A stretch of 52,448 bases of DNA, from the NCBI GenBank assembly GCA_002840015.1, contig PGZE01000012.1:1-52448 (forward strand). The letters run 5' to 3'. Below, piece by piece: positions 17,864-27,837 of this stretch. The stretch is from Gammaproteobacteria bacterium HGW-Gammaproteobacteria-2. Its GTDB lineage: Bacteria; Pseudomonadota; Gammaproteobacteria; Xanthomonadales; Xanthomonadaceae. The notes under the pieces were generated by a model. That model ran no database searches. It was not told the DNA's origin and was given only the letters and a program-made list of their open reading frames with translations. Position 1 is the stretch's first letter, and each line of letters begins with the position of its first letter. The position numbers and the translations under genes were made by a program.

Positions 17864-18747
17864 CGACAAACACGCTGCGCGTGGCGCTGATTCAGGATTG
17901 CGACCGTGGTCTGGTCAGCGACAATCTAGGCAATATCGAGCGCCAGGTGGCCGCCGCCGCCGAAGCTGGCGCGCGGCTGGTGCTGTTGCAGGAGTTGCAC
18001 AACGGCCCGTATTTTTGCCAGCACGAAAGCGTGGACGAGTTCGACCGCGCCGAGCCGATCCCCGGCCCCAGCACGGAGCGCCTTGCGGCGCTGGCGGCAC
18101 ACCACGGCGTGGTGCTGGTGGCGTCGCTGTTCGAGCGTCGCGCCGCCGGCCTGTATCACAACACCGCCGTGGTATTCGACGCCGATGGCCGCATCGCCGG
18201 GCGCTATCGCAAGATGCACATCCCGGATGATCCGGGCTTTCTCGAAAAGTTCTATTTCACCCCCGGCGATCTGGGATTCAATCCGATCGATACCCAGGTC
18301 GGTCGCCTCGGTGTGCTGGTGTGCTGGGATCAGTGGTACCCGGAAGCCGCGCGCATGATGGCGCTGGCCGGTGCCGAGCTACTGCTCTACCCCACCGCCA
18401 TCGGCTGGGACCGCAGCGATAGCGCGGACGAAAAAAACCGTCAACGCATGGCCTGGCTGCTCAGCCATCGAGGCCACGCGGTCGCCAATGGCCTGCCGGT
18501 GCTGAGTTGCAACCGCACCGGATTCGAGCTCTCGCCCGATGGCAATAGCGGCATCCAGTTCTGGGGTTCCAGCCATGTGCTGGGGCCGCAGGGTGAAATA
18601 CTGGCCGAGGCCGGCAGCGAGCACCCCGAAATCCTGCTGGCCGACGTCGATCTGGCGCGCAGCGAACAGGTACGCCGCATTTGGCCGTTCCTGCGTGATC
18701 GCCGGATCGATGCCTACGACGACCTGCTGCGACGTTACCGTGACTGA
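17860..18747 (+). CDS. aguB: N-carbamoylputrescine amidase
   Basis: A 295-residue nitrilase-superfamily amidase that hydrolyses N-carbamoylputrescine to putrescine, CO2 and ammonia. The catalytic triad is visible: E45 in LLQELHNG, K118 in YRKMHIPD and C155 in VCWDQWYPE. The GWD-R region typical of AguB follows. ATG at 17860 overlaps the aguA stop; the frame extends upstream but only within aguA. Its stop overlaps the GTG start of the broken traB-family gene, so the three were one operon. Confidence 0.96.
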   Translation: MTTNTLRVALIQDCDRGLVSDNLGNIERQVAAAAEAGARLVLLQELHNGPYFCQHESVDEFDRAEPIPGPSTERLAALAAHHGVVLVASLFERRAAGLYHNTAVVFDADGRIAGRYRKMHIPDDPGFLEKFYFTPGDLGFNPIDTQVGRLGVLVCWDQWYPEAARMMALAGAELLLYPTAIGWDRSDSADEKNRQRMAWLLSHRGHAVANGLPVLSCNRTGFELSPDGNSGIQFWGSSHVLGPQGEILAEAGSEHPEILLADVDLARSEQVRRIWPFLRDRRIDAYDDLLRRYRD

Positions 18748-19908
18748 GCCCGGCACCGAACCCACCGCGACCAGCGCCGATCAGGTGCTGCTCGATCAGC
18801 CGATCAAGATCGTCGAGCGCGATGGCGTGCGCTATACCCTGCTCGGCACGACACGGTGGCCGTGGAGTTGGATCGCAACCGACATCGGGCATTGACCGGT
18901 GCCGACTCGTTGGTCGAACTCGACCTGTTCGCCATTGTGCGCAGTGGCAAGGCCGGCCTGGTCGCCGCCAATCTGGCGCTGGCAGCCTATCAACGCCGGC
19001 TGGCCGAGCAATTGGGCATCGAGCCGGGCGCCGAACTCAAGGCCGCCTGCACCAGCGCCGATGAAGTCGGACTACGGTTATGGTTGATCGATCGTGATAT
19101 TGGCGTCACCCTGCGCCGGGCCTGGAACAGCCTGGGCTGGTGGTCACGCGCCAAGCTCGCCAGCGGCCTCGGCGCCAGCCTGCTGTTCGACAGCGCAGTG
19201 GAAGAGGACGAAATCGAGCGACTGAAGGAAGGCGATCTGCTGGAAAGCAGTTTCGGTGAGTTCGCCCGGCAAAGCCCACCGCTGTTTACCGCCCTGATCG
19301 ACGAGCGCGACCACTACATGGCCGCGCGTCTGCGCGAACAAAGCGCGCAGGGCGAAGCGCGTGCGGTATTGGCGGTGGTTGGCGCCGGCCATTTGCACGG
19401 GCTGGCGCAGGCGTTGCAACACGATGAGGGCGAACCGGCCGCTATGCGTGCCGAACTGGATTCGACGCCTGAAAGCTCGCAGATTCCATGGTTCACTATC
19501 GGCCTGATTGCATTCCTGCTTGGCGGCTTTGCCTGGGGCTTTTCCCGTGGCGATGGGCTTGGCATGCAGTTGGCGCTGGGTTGGGTGCTGACCACCGGCA
19601 CCCTCGGCGCGCTGGGTTGCATCATCGCCGGTGGCCATCCGCTCAGCGTGCTGTCGGCGTTCGTTGCCTCGCCGCTAACCCCGCTGCACCCGGCGCTGTC
19701 TTCGGGCATGGTCAGTGCCGCAGTGGAAGCGTGGCTGCGCAAACCCACTTACCGCGATTTTCTCTATCTACGCGATGACACCATCACCATCAAAGGCTGG
19801 TGGCGTAACCGGGTGGCGCGGGTGATGGTCAATTTCTTCCTGACCAATCTGGGCACCGCGCTTGGGGTATGGATCGCCGGCGCGGCGATCCTGAGCAAAC
19901 TGATTTGA
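18740..19908 (+). pseudogene. TraB/PrgY family protein, broken by internal deletion and frameshift
   Basis: The N-terminal part starts at GTG 18740 and reads to VERDGVRYTLLGT at 18850, where family members continue with the conserved AHVS (GxxH) segment. Instead the sequence jumps to TVAVELDRNRHRALTG in another frame; the first frame stops at 18895 and the second stays open to 19908. About 20 residues including the GxxH motif are missing and the frame is lost. The rest is well preserved: GIEPGAELKAA, VVGAGHLHG and a C-terminal membrane domain with hydrophobic stretches at about 215-260 and 315-345 of the second frame. A GTG at 18856 could give a shortened 350-residue protein, but without the N-terminal motif. 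Confidence 0.85.
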
Positions 19909-19920
19909 CCGTTCTTTTCA

Positions 19921-19983
19921 GTGGGAGCGCGCCTGCGCGCGAAGCATCTCGCTGGATCGATTCGCCGGCAGGCCGGCTCCCAC
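19921..19983. repeat. REP doublet, GTGGGAGC type
   Basis: GTGGGAGC at 19921-19928 and its inverse GCTCCCAC at 19976-19983 flank two short G+C-rich hairpins (GCGCGCCTGCGCGC and GCCGGCAGGCCGGC). This is the common REP form of Pseudomonas and Xanthomonadales. It lies between converging genes (traB-family and RND permease) and may serve as a bidirectional terminator. The same unit occurs at 28537-28770. Confidence 0.8.
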
Positions 19984-20018
19984 AAAAATACAGACTCCGC
20001 TTTTCTGTGGACCCCGCG

Positions 20019-23000
20019 TCAGCCCGGCGGGGCTTCAGCACGCGGCGACCACGGCGCAGCGCGTCGTGCCCTCGCTACCAGCGCCGAAGTACGCGTGCTC
20101 CAATCATCGAGAATCGCGTAGATCGTCGGCAAAAACAGCAGACTGACGACGGTCGAAAACACCAAGCCACCGACAATCGCGCGCGCCATCGGGTAGTACG
20201 GCGGGCCATCGCCGCCCAACTGTGGCCCCTCAAGGCACAGCGGCAACATGCCCAGCACCGTGGTGCCCATGGTCATTAAAATCGGGCGCAAGCGTTCACG
20301 GCTACCGGCGACCAGCGCATCAGCCCGCGTCATGCCCTCGCGGCGCAGATTGTTGATGTGCTCGATCATCACGATGCCGTTGTTCACCACTACCCCCATC
20401 AGCACCAGGATGCCGATCGAGGCCATGATCGAGAATGTGGTGCCAGTGAGCCAGAACAACCAAAACACCCCAAGCGCCGAAAACACAACACCGCTGATGA
20501 TGGCGAATGGGAACAGCAAGGATTCGAACAACGCCGCCATCACCACGATGATCATTACCAACGCCAGCAGGGTGTTGAACACCATCACCTGGCCGGCGTC
20601 ATCGGAATCATTGAAGCGGCCACCAAAACTCCACGAATAGCCGGGCGGGAAGCGCATGTTTTTCAGCGCGTTTTCCATCGCCTTGCGTGCTTCGGGAGTA
20701 GTCTTGTCCTTGACCAGATCGGCTTTAATATCGAGTGCGGTCTGCCGGTTGTTGCGCTGAATCTGGGTGGCGCCACGTTGCATGCGCACATTGATCACCG
20801 ACATCAACGGAATCATTTCGCCATCGGGGCGGCGCAAGTTGAAGCTGCGCAGGTCGTCGATACTTTGCGTCTGGGCATTCGCAAAACGTATCCACATGGG
20901 TACTTCGGTGTCGCCACTGCGAAACTCGCGCAGCGGCGCGCCACGGATGGCAATACCAACATAATTGGCCACATCCTGAGCGGAAAATCCGTACAAGGCG
21001 GCACGCTCGCGATCCACGCTGACCGCCAACTCGGTCGATTCGTCGCCGGTATCGGTGCGTACATCACGCAATTCGGGCAGTTTCGCCAGATTGGCCACCA
21101 CCACGTCAGCCAACTCTTTCAGGGTCTGCGCCGAATCGCCAATCAATGTCACCTGCATGCCCTCGCGCGAGCCGCCACCGCCGTTGCCGTTCATTCCAAC
21201 CTCAGCAGTTGCCAGCCGTGGCATCCCTTTGCGGATTTCCTCGATCACCTCCTGTGCCGGGCGCATCGCCGCGCCGCCTACTTGATCCGGGTCGTCGAAC
21301 AATGTGATGCGAGTCGCCGCCCAGCCCTGCTCGGAGTACCAACTGTAAATCTGTTTGATCTGGAACTCGGCACGGTTTGCCTCAAGATAGGTCTCGATTT
21401 TACGAACCTCGCCCGACAACTGCTCCAGCGGATAGGCACCTTTCCACTTGTAAAACAGCTCGAACTCACGACCCTCCTGCTGCGGAAACATGTCGAACTT
21501 GGTGCCACTGGCCGGGATGATGCTGACCGCCACGATCAGGCCGATGGCAAGCACGCTCAAACCGCGATGCGCCAGGCTCCAACGCAACACATTGGCGTAA
21601 CGATCCTGCACATTCCTGATCAACCCATTGGTCGCAAACCCGCGCTTTGGTGCCTTGATGCGCGCTGAAATCATCGGGATCAGGCTGACCGCAACCAGCC
21701 ACGACGCCAACATTGCCACGGTGATGGTTAGCGCAACATTCGATAGATACAACGAGACAAAATTGCGCTCACCAAACAGGTTGGGAATGAACACGATGAT
21801 GCTGGTCAGGGTGCCGGCAGACACCGCCAGCTGTACGCCACGCGTGCCTTCAATCGCGCAACGCACCGGGTCGTCGGGGTATTTCTCGCGGTACTGGTAG
21901 ATGCTTTCGGTAACCACCACGGCGTTGTCAACCAGCATGCCGACGCCGATCAGCAGCCCCATCATCGACATGATGTTCAGGGTCAAGCCGTAAAAATACA
22001 TTGCCCCGAGTGTCATCACGAAACACAGCGGAATCGCGAGTGACACCATCAGCGTCGATGGCCAATGACGCAGGAAAAAGAACAAGATGGCGATCGACAA
22101 CAGTGAACCGATCAGCCCGGCTTTACCCAATTCGGACAACGAGCTGATAACGCCTTTGGCCTGGTCGGAAATGGTGATGAATTGCACATCCTTGAACTCA
22201 GGCGTTGCCGCGATCACCGCCAGTTGACTGGCGATGCGATCCACCACCTCCACCAGGTTGGCGTTGCGCTCCTTGAAAATATCGATACCCACCGCCGGCT
22301 TGCCATCAAGCCGGCGGCCATAGTCCACGCGACTGGGTTTGAGATGTACATCGGCCACATCGCTCAGGCGCACGCCACCGCTGGCGATCACCAGGCTGCG
22401 TATCTGATCCAGGCTTTGCAGCTCGCCGACAGGCTGCACGCGTATACGGCGATCACCGTCATCGATCTCGCCGGCAGATATCGAAAAATTGGCCGCTTGC
22501 AAGCGGCTCGCCAGTTCGTTGAGACTCAAACCATGCGCGCTGAGCCGGTCATTGGAAATGGCAATTTCCACTTCCGGCGGCGAAACGCCGGAAATATCCA
22601 CCCGTGCCACGCCCGACAGGCGCTCGATCGGGCGTTTGATTTGATGATCGAGCAAAGTATAGGACTTCGTCACATCCTGCTCACCAGCAAAGCGGATACG
22701 CAACACCGGCTGATCGCTGGTGGCGAACTTGAATACGAAGTAGCGCTGCAAATCCGAGGGCAGTTCGTCACGGATCGCATCGATCCGCTCACGCGCCTCG
22801 GACGCCGCAATCTCGATATCACGCGACCAGGCAAACTCAATGAACACACTGGCGCCATCGGCGCGCGAGGTCGAGTTCATGCGCTTGATACCCGACAAGG
22901 TTGCCAATGCTTCTTCGGCTGGGCGGGTAATCGTGCGCTCCACTTCCTCGGGTGTAGAGCCCGGATAAGGCAAGCTGATGAACGCGAATGGCGCCTGGAT

Positions 23001-23129
23001 ATCGGGGTCCTCTTCCAGCGGCAGGCGGGTAGCGGAAATCAGGCCGATCAGCACCATCGTCACAAAGAACATGGCGGCGGTTACCGGCCGCTTCAGGCTC
23101 AGCTGCGCCAGACTCCAGCCGGATTTCAT
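20019..23129 (-). CDS. RND efflux permease, second of a pair
   Basis: A 1036-residue inner-membrane resistance-nodulation-division transporter. TM1 is near residues 15-35, the first periplasmic loop carries STPEEVERTITRPAEEAL, and the TM4 proton-relay region reads GVGMLVDNAVVVTES. The second half repeats the fold, ending with GVVVNNGIVMIEHINNLR and LRPILMTMGTTVLGMLPL. Length and motifs fit the HAE1 and broad multidrug classes rather than the heavy-metal class, but no substrate can be named. Its start overlaps the stop of the upstream permease by four bases. Paired permeases sharing one adaptor, as in MdtBC, usually form a heterotrimer. Confidence 0.93.
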   Translation of the reverse strand: MKSGWSLAQLSLKRPVTAAMFFVTMVLIGLISATRLPLEEDPDIQAPFAFISLPYPGSTPEEVERTITRPAEEALATLSGIKRMNSTSRADGASVFIEFAWSRDIEIAASEARERIDAIRDELPSDLQRYFVFKFATSDQPVLRIRFAGEQDVTKSYTLLDHQIKRPIERLSGVARVDISGVSPPEVEIAISNDRLSAHGLSLNELASRLQAANFSISAGEIDDGDRRIRVQPVGELQSLDQIRSLVIASGGVRLSDVADVHLKPSRVDYGRRLDGKPAVGIDIFKERNANLVEVVDRIASQLAVIAATPEFKDVQFITISDQAKGVISSLSELGKAGLIGSLLSIAILFFFLRHWPSTLMVSLAIPLCFVMTLGAMYFYGLTLNIMSMMGLLIGVGMLVDNAVVVTESIYQYREKYPDDPVRCAIEGTRGVQLAVSAGTLTSIIVFIPNLFGERNFVSLYLSNVALTITVAMLASWLVAVSLIPMISARIKAPKRGFATNGLIRNVQDRYANVLRWSLAHRGLSVLAIGLIVAVSIIPASGTKFDMFPQQEGREFELFYKWKGAYPLEQLSGEVRKIETYLEANRAEFQIKQIYSWYSEQGWAATRITLFDDPDQVGGAAMRPAQEVIEEIRKGMPRLATAEVGMNGNGGGGSREGMQVTLIGDSAQTLKELADVVVANLAKLPELRDVRTDTGDESTELAVSVDRERAALYGFSAQDVANYVGIAIRGAPLREFRSGDTEVPMWIRFANAQTQSIDDLRSFNLRRPDGEMIPLMSVINVRMQRGATQIQRNNRQTALDIKADLVKDKTTPEARKAMENALKNMRFPPGYSWSFGGRFNDSDDAGQVMVFNTLLALVMIIVVMAALFESLLFPFAIISGVVFSALGVFWLFWLTGTTFSIMASIGILVLMGVVVNNGIVMIEHINNLRREGMTRADALVAGSRERLRPILMTMGTTVLGMLPLCLEGPQLGGDGPPYYPMARAIVGGLVFSTVVSLLFLPTIYAILDDWSTRTSALVARARRAAPWSPRAEAPPG

Positions 23130-26100
23130 GCTTCATCCCCTTGCGCCAGAGCCTCACTGCGCTCGGCAAGCCGGCGACGCTCGGTGTACCAGGCATCGCC
23201 GCGACGGTCGAGCAAGTCATAAACCACCGGGATCACCAGCAAAGTCAGCAAGGTAGAAACCGTCAGACCGCCAATCACCGTAATGGCCATCGGTGCGCGC
23301 ACCTCGGCGCCCTCGCCCAGGCCCAGCGCCAGCGGCAGGAAGCCGAACAGTGTGGTCAACGTAGTCATGATGATCGGCCGCAGACGCGCCGAACATGCCT
23401 CGATGATCGCTTCGGCCTTGGGTCGCCCAGCCTCGCGCAACTGGTTGACCAGATCGATCAGCACAATGGCATTTTTGACCACGATGCCGGCCAAAAGAAT
23501 CAGCCCGATGAACACCACCACCGACAGGCTGTTGCCGGTCAACTTGAGTGCCAACACGGCACCAACGATCGCCAACGGGATCGAGAACAGGATCACGAAG
23601 GGGTGCAGCAATGATTCAAACTGCGAAGCCATCACCAGATAGACCAGAAAAATGGCGAGACCGAATGCGAAGATCAACGAACGGGTGGATGCATCAAGCT
23701 CTTCACCCTGTCCACCGATATGCACACGCACACCACCGGCCAGCGGCTTTTCGGCCAGCATGCGTTCGATCGTATTCACTGCACTGCCAAGATCGCCATA
23801 ACGCAAAGCAGCCGAAATGATCGCCACACGCACTTGATCGACCCGGTGAATTTCCGATGTACCAAGAGTGTTGACCACTTCCGCCACCGAGGACAGAGTC
23901 ACCGGTCGATCACTCTCCGGATTCACGATCAAGTTGCCTATGTCGGCCACTGACGAGCGATCCTGCTCACGCGCGCGTACCAGCACGTCGATCTTGCGAT
24001 CGCGGAAACTGTAGCGCGTCGCTACTTCACCGCGCACCTTGCGTACCACCTGATCGGCGATCTGTCGCGTGGTCAGCCCCAGTGCAGCGGCCCGCTCCTG
24101 ATCGAAACGGATCTGAATCTCGGGAAAACCGTCTTCAACCGAGCTTTTCACATCGGCGAAACGATCAATCGACTCCAGCCGCTGCACCAGATCGCGCCCT
24201 GCGCTCTCAAGTTGCGCCAGGTCGGTGCCACGAATCTCGATTTCCAGTGGCGTGGAGAAGCTGAACAATTCCGGGCGACCAAACTTCGCTTCGGCTCCCG
24301 GATACGACGCCATGGTGGCGCGCAAGCGTTCGATCTCCTCGGCTTCCGTTGCACGCGGCGCACCACGTTCGAGAATTACCGACAGCTTGCCGACATTTTC
24401 CCCGGACTCGGTAGGGTTAGCGTCAAGACGTGTACCACTGCCACTGACCGCATACAGCACGCGCACCCCCGGATCGCCAGCATGCTTGCGCTGCACCTCG
24501 CGGATCAATGCATCGGTGTCACGTAGTTGGGTGCCAGAGGGCAGCTTTACTGTGAGGTCGAAGCGATCTTGTGCCAGCTGCGGAATCAGGTCCATGCCCA
24601 GCGTCGGGATTAGCGCCAGCGCAAACACGAAGGCCGCAGTGGCGCTGCCGAGCACCAGTGTCGGCCGCGCCAATGCCGCCGGCAGGATATGGGCATAGCC
24701 GTTGGCCGCTACGTCGTAACCCTTCATCAACTGCTCACCGACCCAGCCCAACGCCCGGCCAACCGTGGCACGCACAATCCGCGCCAGCAGCGTGACAATC
24801 CATGTGATGGCAAACATCAGGCTGCCAAATATCTTTCTCAACAACCAACCGAGCCCACCCATGCCACGTTCGATTGGCCGCAGCAACGGACTTTTGGTCA
24901 GGCCAGCGGCATGATCGGGCTCAGGCTCTGACGCGAACCCCAACGGTGCGCTTGCGCGCACCGAGCTGAGCATCGGAATCAGGGTCAGCGACACCAGCAG
25001 CGAAATGATCATGGCAATGGCAACCGTCAACGCCTGATCGCGAAACAGTTGGCCAGCCACGCCCTCGACGAACACCAGCGGTAAAAATACCGCGACGGTA
25101 GTAAGGGTTGATGCAACTACAGCCATGCTGACTTCTTGCGTGCCCTTCACCGCCGCATCGAGCAGGCTCAGGCCACGCTCACGCGCTTTGGCAATGCTCT
25201 CCAGCACCACGATCGAGTCGTCAACCACCATGCCGGTAGCCAGGGCGAGGCCGGCCAGCGACATCACGTTGAGATTGATGTCGAACTGCCCCATCACAAA
25301 GAATGTGGTGATGATCGAAATCGGCAGCGACAGGCCGATCACAAAAGTGCTCCAGCCATCACGCAGGAAGAAAAAGATCAGCAAAATCGCCAGCACACCA
25401 CCGAGCAATGCCTCTGAACGGACTTCATCGAGCGCCTGCCGAATGAAAACCGACTGATCATCCACTTGGGTGAGGGTGGCATCCGCCGGAAGGTCGGATT
25501 CCAGTTGCTTCAATGCGGCTTTGATGCGGTCTGCCACATCCACCGTATTGGCATCGCCTTCTTTGTAGATCGCCAACTCAATGGCTTCACTGCCGTCGAG
25601 CCGGATTATCGCTTGGCGCTCCTTGAAGCCTTGACCGACCGTGGCGATATCGCGCAGATAAATCGAATAGCCATCACGATTCACCACCAACAAGTTGCGC
25701 ATCTGCTCAAGATCGACAAACTGGTTGATGGTACGTACCAGATAACGCTGCGTTCCCTCTTCCAGGCGGCCGCCGGAAATATTGACGTTTTCTTGCCGCA
25801 GGCGATCAATCACCGTGCCTACGGAAAGATTGAGGCGGGCAAGTGCCTGCTGATCGATATCAACCTGAATCTCGTCTTCAAGGCCACCGGAAACCTTGAC
25901 TGCGGCAACCCCTGCAATGGGCTCCAGCCGCTTCTTCAGTTCTTCCTCGCCGTAGCGGCGCAATCGTTTGAGCAATGCCTCATCGACGCCCTCCACCTTG
26001 CTCTCGCCGCTTAACGCAAGGCGCATGATCGGCTCGGTGGACGGGTTGAAACGCAACAGTACCGACTTTTTGGCTTCGAGCGGCAATTGCACCGATTCGA

Positions 26101-26434
26101 GCTTGTCGCGCACCTCGATGCTCGCCTTGTCCATGTCGGCACCCCAGGCGAACTCCAGAATCACATCGCTCTGACCGGTGCGCGACACGGAGTGCAACTT
26201 GCTCAGATTCTTGACCACGCCCACCGATTCCTCGATCGGCTCAGTCACCAGATTTTCGATTTCGCTGGGCGCGGCACCGACATACTCCGTGCGCACGGTC
26301 AGCGTGGGGTAACTCAGATCCGGCAGTAGATTGACCTTGAGCTCGCGCAGGGCAAGAAACCCGAACAGAACGAGAGTCACGGTGAACATCGCCACCGTGA
26401 CCCGGCGGCGAGTGGAAAACGTGACCAGACTCAT
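23126..26434 (-). CDS. RND efflux permease, first of a pair
   Basis: A 1102-residue RND transporter. It has the N-terminal FSTRRRVTVAMFTVTLVLFG helix, YVGAAPSEIENLVTEPIEE in the first porter loop and a full Asp pair in TM4 (ATGMVVDDSIVVLESI), the proton-relay residues of AcrB. Between TM6 and TM7 it carries an unusually long cytosolic/amphipathic segment of about 90 residues (around 520-610), which accounts for its extra length. It overlaps the adaptor gene and the second permease gene by four bases each. Because it keeps both relay Asp while its partner has D-N, the two may differ in proton coupling. Confidence 0.93.
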   Translation of the reverse strand: MSLVTFSTRRRVTVAMFTVTLVLFGFLALRELKVNLLPDLSYPTLTVRTEYVGAAPSEIENLVTEPIEESVGVVKNLSKLHSVSRTGQSDVILEFAWGADMDKASIEVRDKLESVQLPLEAKKSVLLRFNPSTEPIMRLALSGESKVEGVDEALLKRLRRYGEEELKKRLEPIAGVAAVKVSGGLEDEIQVDIDQQALARLNLSVGTVIDRLRQENVNISGGRLEEGTQRYLVRTINQFVDLEQMRNLLVVNRDGYSIYLRDIATVGQGFKERQAIIRLDGSEAIELAIYKEGDANTVDVADRIKAALKQLESDLPADATLTQVDDQSVFIRQALDEVRSEALLGGVLAILLIFFFLRDGWSTFVIGLSLPISIITTFFVMGQFDINLNVMSLAGLALATGMVVDDSIVVLESIAKARERGLSLLDAAVKGTQEVSMAVVASTLTTVAVFLPLVFVEGVAGQLFRDQALTVAIAMIISLLVSLTLIPMLSSVRASAPLGFASEPEPDHAAGLTKSPLLRPIERGMGGLGWLLRKIFGSLMFAITWIVTLLARIVRATVGRALGWVGEQLMKGYDVAANGYAHILPAALARPTLVLGSATAAFVFALALIPTLGMDLIPQLAQDRFDLTVKLPSGTQLRDTDALIREVQRKHAGDPGVRVLYAVSGSGTRLDANPTESGENVGKLSVILERGAPRATEAEEIERLRATMASYPGAEAKFGRPELFSFSTPLEIEIRGTDLAQLESAGRDLVQRLESIDRFADVKSSVEDGFPEIQIRFDQERAAALGLTTRQIADQVVRKVRGEVATRYSFRDRKIDVLVRAREQDRSSVADIGNLIVNPESDRPVTLSSVAEVVNTLGTSEIHRVDQVRVAIISAALRYGDLGSAVNTIERMLAEKPLAGGVRVHIGGQGEELDASTRSLIFAFGLAIFLVYLVMASQFESLLHPFVILFSIPLAIVGAVLALKLTGNSLSVVVFIGLILLAGIVVKNAIVLIDLVNQLREAGRPKAEAIIEACSARLRPIIMTTLTTLFGFLPLALGLGEGAEVRAPMAITVIGGLTVSTLLTLLVIPVVYDLLDRRGDAWYTERRRLAERSEALAQGDEA

Positions 26435-27558
26435 TGCTTGGCTGCCGTTGTGGCATTGCCCTTGGCTGCAACTGCGCTGGCATCGTCAGCACCGTTGACA
26501 ACCTCCACCGTTGCCCCATCGCGCAGCGTCACCTTGCCCACCGTGACCACGCCATCGCCTTCCACCAGGCCTTCGCGAATCTCGGCATACGCGCCATTGA
26601 TGAAACCGACCTGCACTGGCGTACGCACCGCCTTATTCTCGCGCAGCACGAATACGGCCGTTTCGCCGTCACCTTCAATCAGCGCATCGCGGGGAATGCT
26701 CAAGGCATCAGCGCGCTGGTCATACACCAACTCAATGCGCCCGAACATGCCCGGCTGCAACTGGCGCACGCCATCAAATGCCGCCGTCACCCGGAATGTG
26801 CCGCTGCCGGCATCGATCACCGGGCTCACCCGATCCACTTTGCCGGCAAACGTCCGGCCCGGCAGCGCGTCCACTTGCATTGTTACCGGCAACCCGGCGC
26901 GCATGGTGGAAAACTCGCGCTCTGGCACATTCAGCACGGCCTCCAGGCTTGAGCTGTCAACCACTGTGAACATCGGCGTGTTGGGTTGAATCAGGTTGCC
27001 CACCTTGACCATGCGTTGCGCAACGACGCCTGAGATCGGCGCGGTGATGCTGGTGTAAGACAATTCCAGGCGCGCAATCTGCACTGCTGCGCGCTGCACA
27101 TCCAGATCGGAACGGATCTTGCCATGGGCATCGGCGCTGACCAGTTGCCGCTCGAACAATTCCAACGAACGCTTGTATTCGCTTTCCAGCTTTTTGAGCT
27201 GCGCTTCGGACTGCGCAAGCGCCAGCCCCTTGCGATCAGGGTCCAACCGCGCAAGCACATCGCCGGCCTTGACCGTATCACCTTCTTCCGCCATCAGCTT
27301 GAGCAGCACACCCGATGTCATCGACACCACTTGCGCTTCACGCACCGCCTTCAACGAAGCGGTTGCCGCATAACTGGCACTCATCGGCCGGCGGGCAGCA
27401 CGCGCAATCTCCACCGGAATCGCAGTGTCGGCCTCCTTTTCGGCATTCTCCGCCTTTGCTGCATCGACTTTTGCACCACCCGAACAAGCGACGAGAAGAC
27501 TTGTGGCTGCGATGACAGCGACAAGGATGAGATGGCGAAAGGAATTATGCGTGGTCAT
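26431..27558 (-). CDS. RND periplasmic adaptor (membrane fusion) lipoprotein
   Basis: A 375-residue adaptor linking the inner-membrane pump to an outer-membrane channel. A lipoprotein signal (SLLVACSGG) gives an acylated Cys near residue 25. The order is standard: beta-barrel/lipoyl part (VVSMTSGVLLKLMAEEGDTVKAGDVLARL), a helical hairpin (about 110-165), lipoyl return (YTSITAPISGVVAQRMVKVGNLI) and beta-barrel plus membrane-proximal domain. It leads the adaptor-permease-permease operon. No outer-membrane factor gene is in the operon, so a TolC-type protein from elsewhere must serve. Confidence 0.93.
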   Translation of the reverse strand: MTTHNSFRHLILVAVIAATSLLVACSGGAKVDAAKAENAEKEADTAIPVEIARAARRPMSASYAATASLKAVREAQVVSMTSGVLLKLMAEEGDTVKAGDVLARLDPDRKGLALAQSEAQLKKLESEYKRSLELFERQLVSADAHGKIRSDLDVQRAAVQIARLELSYTSITAPISGVVAQRMVKVGNLIQPNTPMFTVVDSSSLEAVLNVPEREFSTMRAGLPVTMQVDALPGRTFAGKVDRVSPVIDAGSGTFRVTAAFDGVRQLQPGMFGRIELVYDQRADALSIPRDALIEGDGETAVFVLRENKAVRTPVQVGFINGAYAEIREGLVEGDGVVTVGKVTLRDGATVEVVNGADDASAVAAKGNATTAAKQ

Positions 27559-27586
27559 GATGAACTCAGTGTTATGGGTGAGTGGT

Positions 27587-27618
27587 GTTATAGTTACCTA
27601 TATCACCATAGGTGTCAA
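27587..27618 (-). promoter_or_regulatory. promoter and dyad operator of the RND operon
   Basis: On the minus strand TTGACA (27618-27613) and TATAAC (27592-27587) are separated by 20 bases. Within this spacer lies the inverted repeat ACCTAT-N6-ATAGGT (27596-27613). An over-long spacer with a dyad between -35 and -10 is the hallmark of MerR-family activated promoters, though a TetR-type repressor could also bind here. The site is 29 bases upstream of the adaptor start. No regulator gene is adjacent. Confidence 0.6.
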
Positions 27619-27837
27619 GCAAGGCGCCAGTCCATGCTGCCCGCAACACCCGCAACCTGCGCGTGCAGCAAGTCATGATGACTATCGGCGCATGAACGCG
27701 ACGCGAAGTGATACCGGCCACGAAGTGCCGAAGATTGCGCGGAGAACGGCCATTGCTTTGTCGGCGGGGTGCAGTGCTGGTTATACTTGCCGCTTTACCA
27801 CCCCGGCCCGACGCCGATATCGCTTGGATGATCGCAG

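Noticed and set aside
16307..17869. 520-residue open frame on the minus strand opposite aguA
   Set aside because: It lies antisense to a clear agmatine deiminase gene and rpmJ's terminator, and its translation resembles no family; it is a product of high-GC codon bias.
20358..21668. 436-residue plus-strand frame opposite the RND permease
   Set aside because: His/Gln-rich shadow of a conserved transporter gene.
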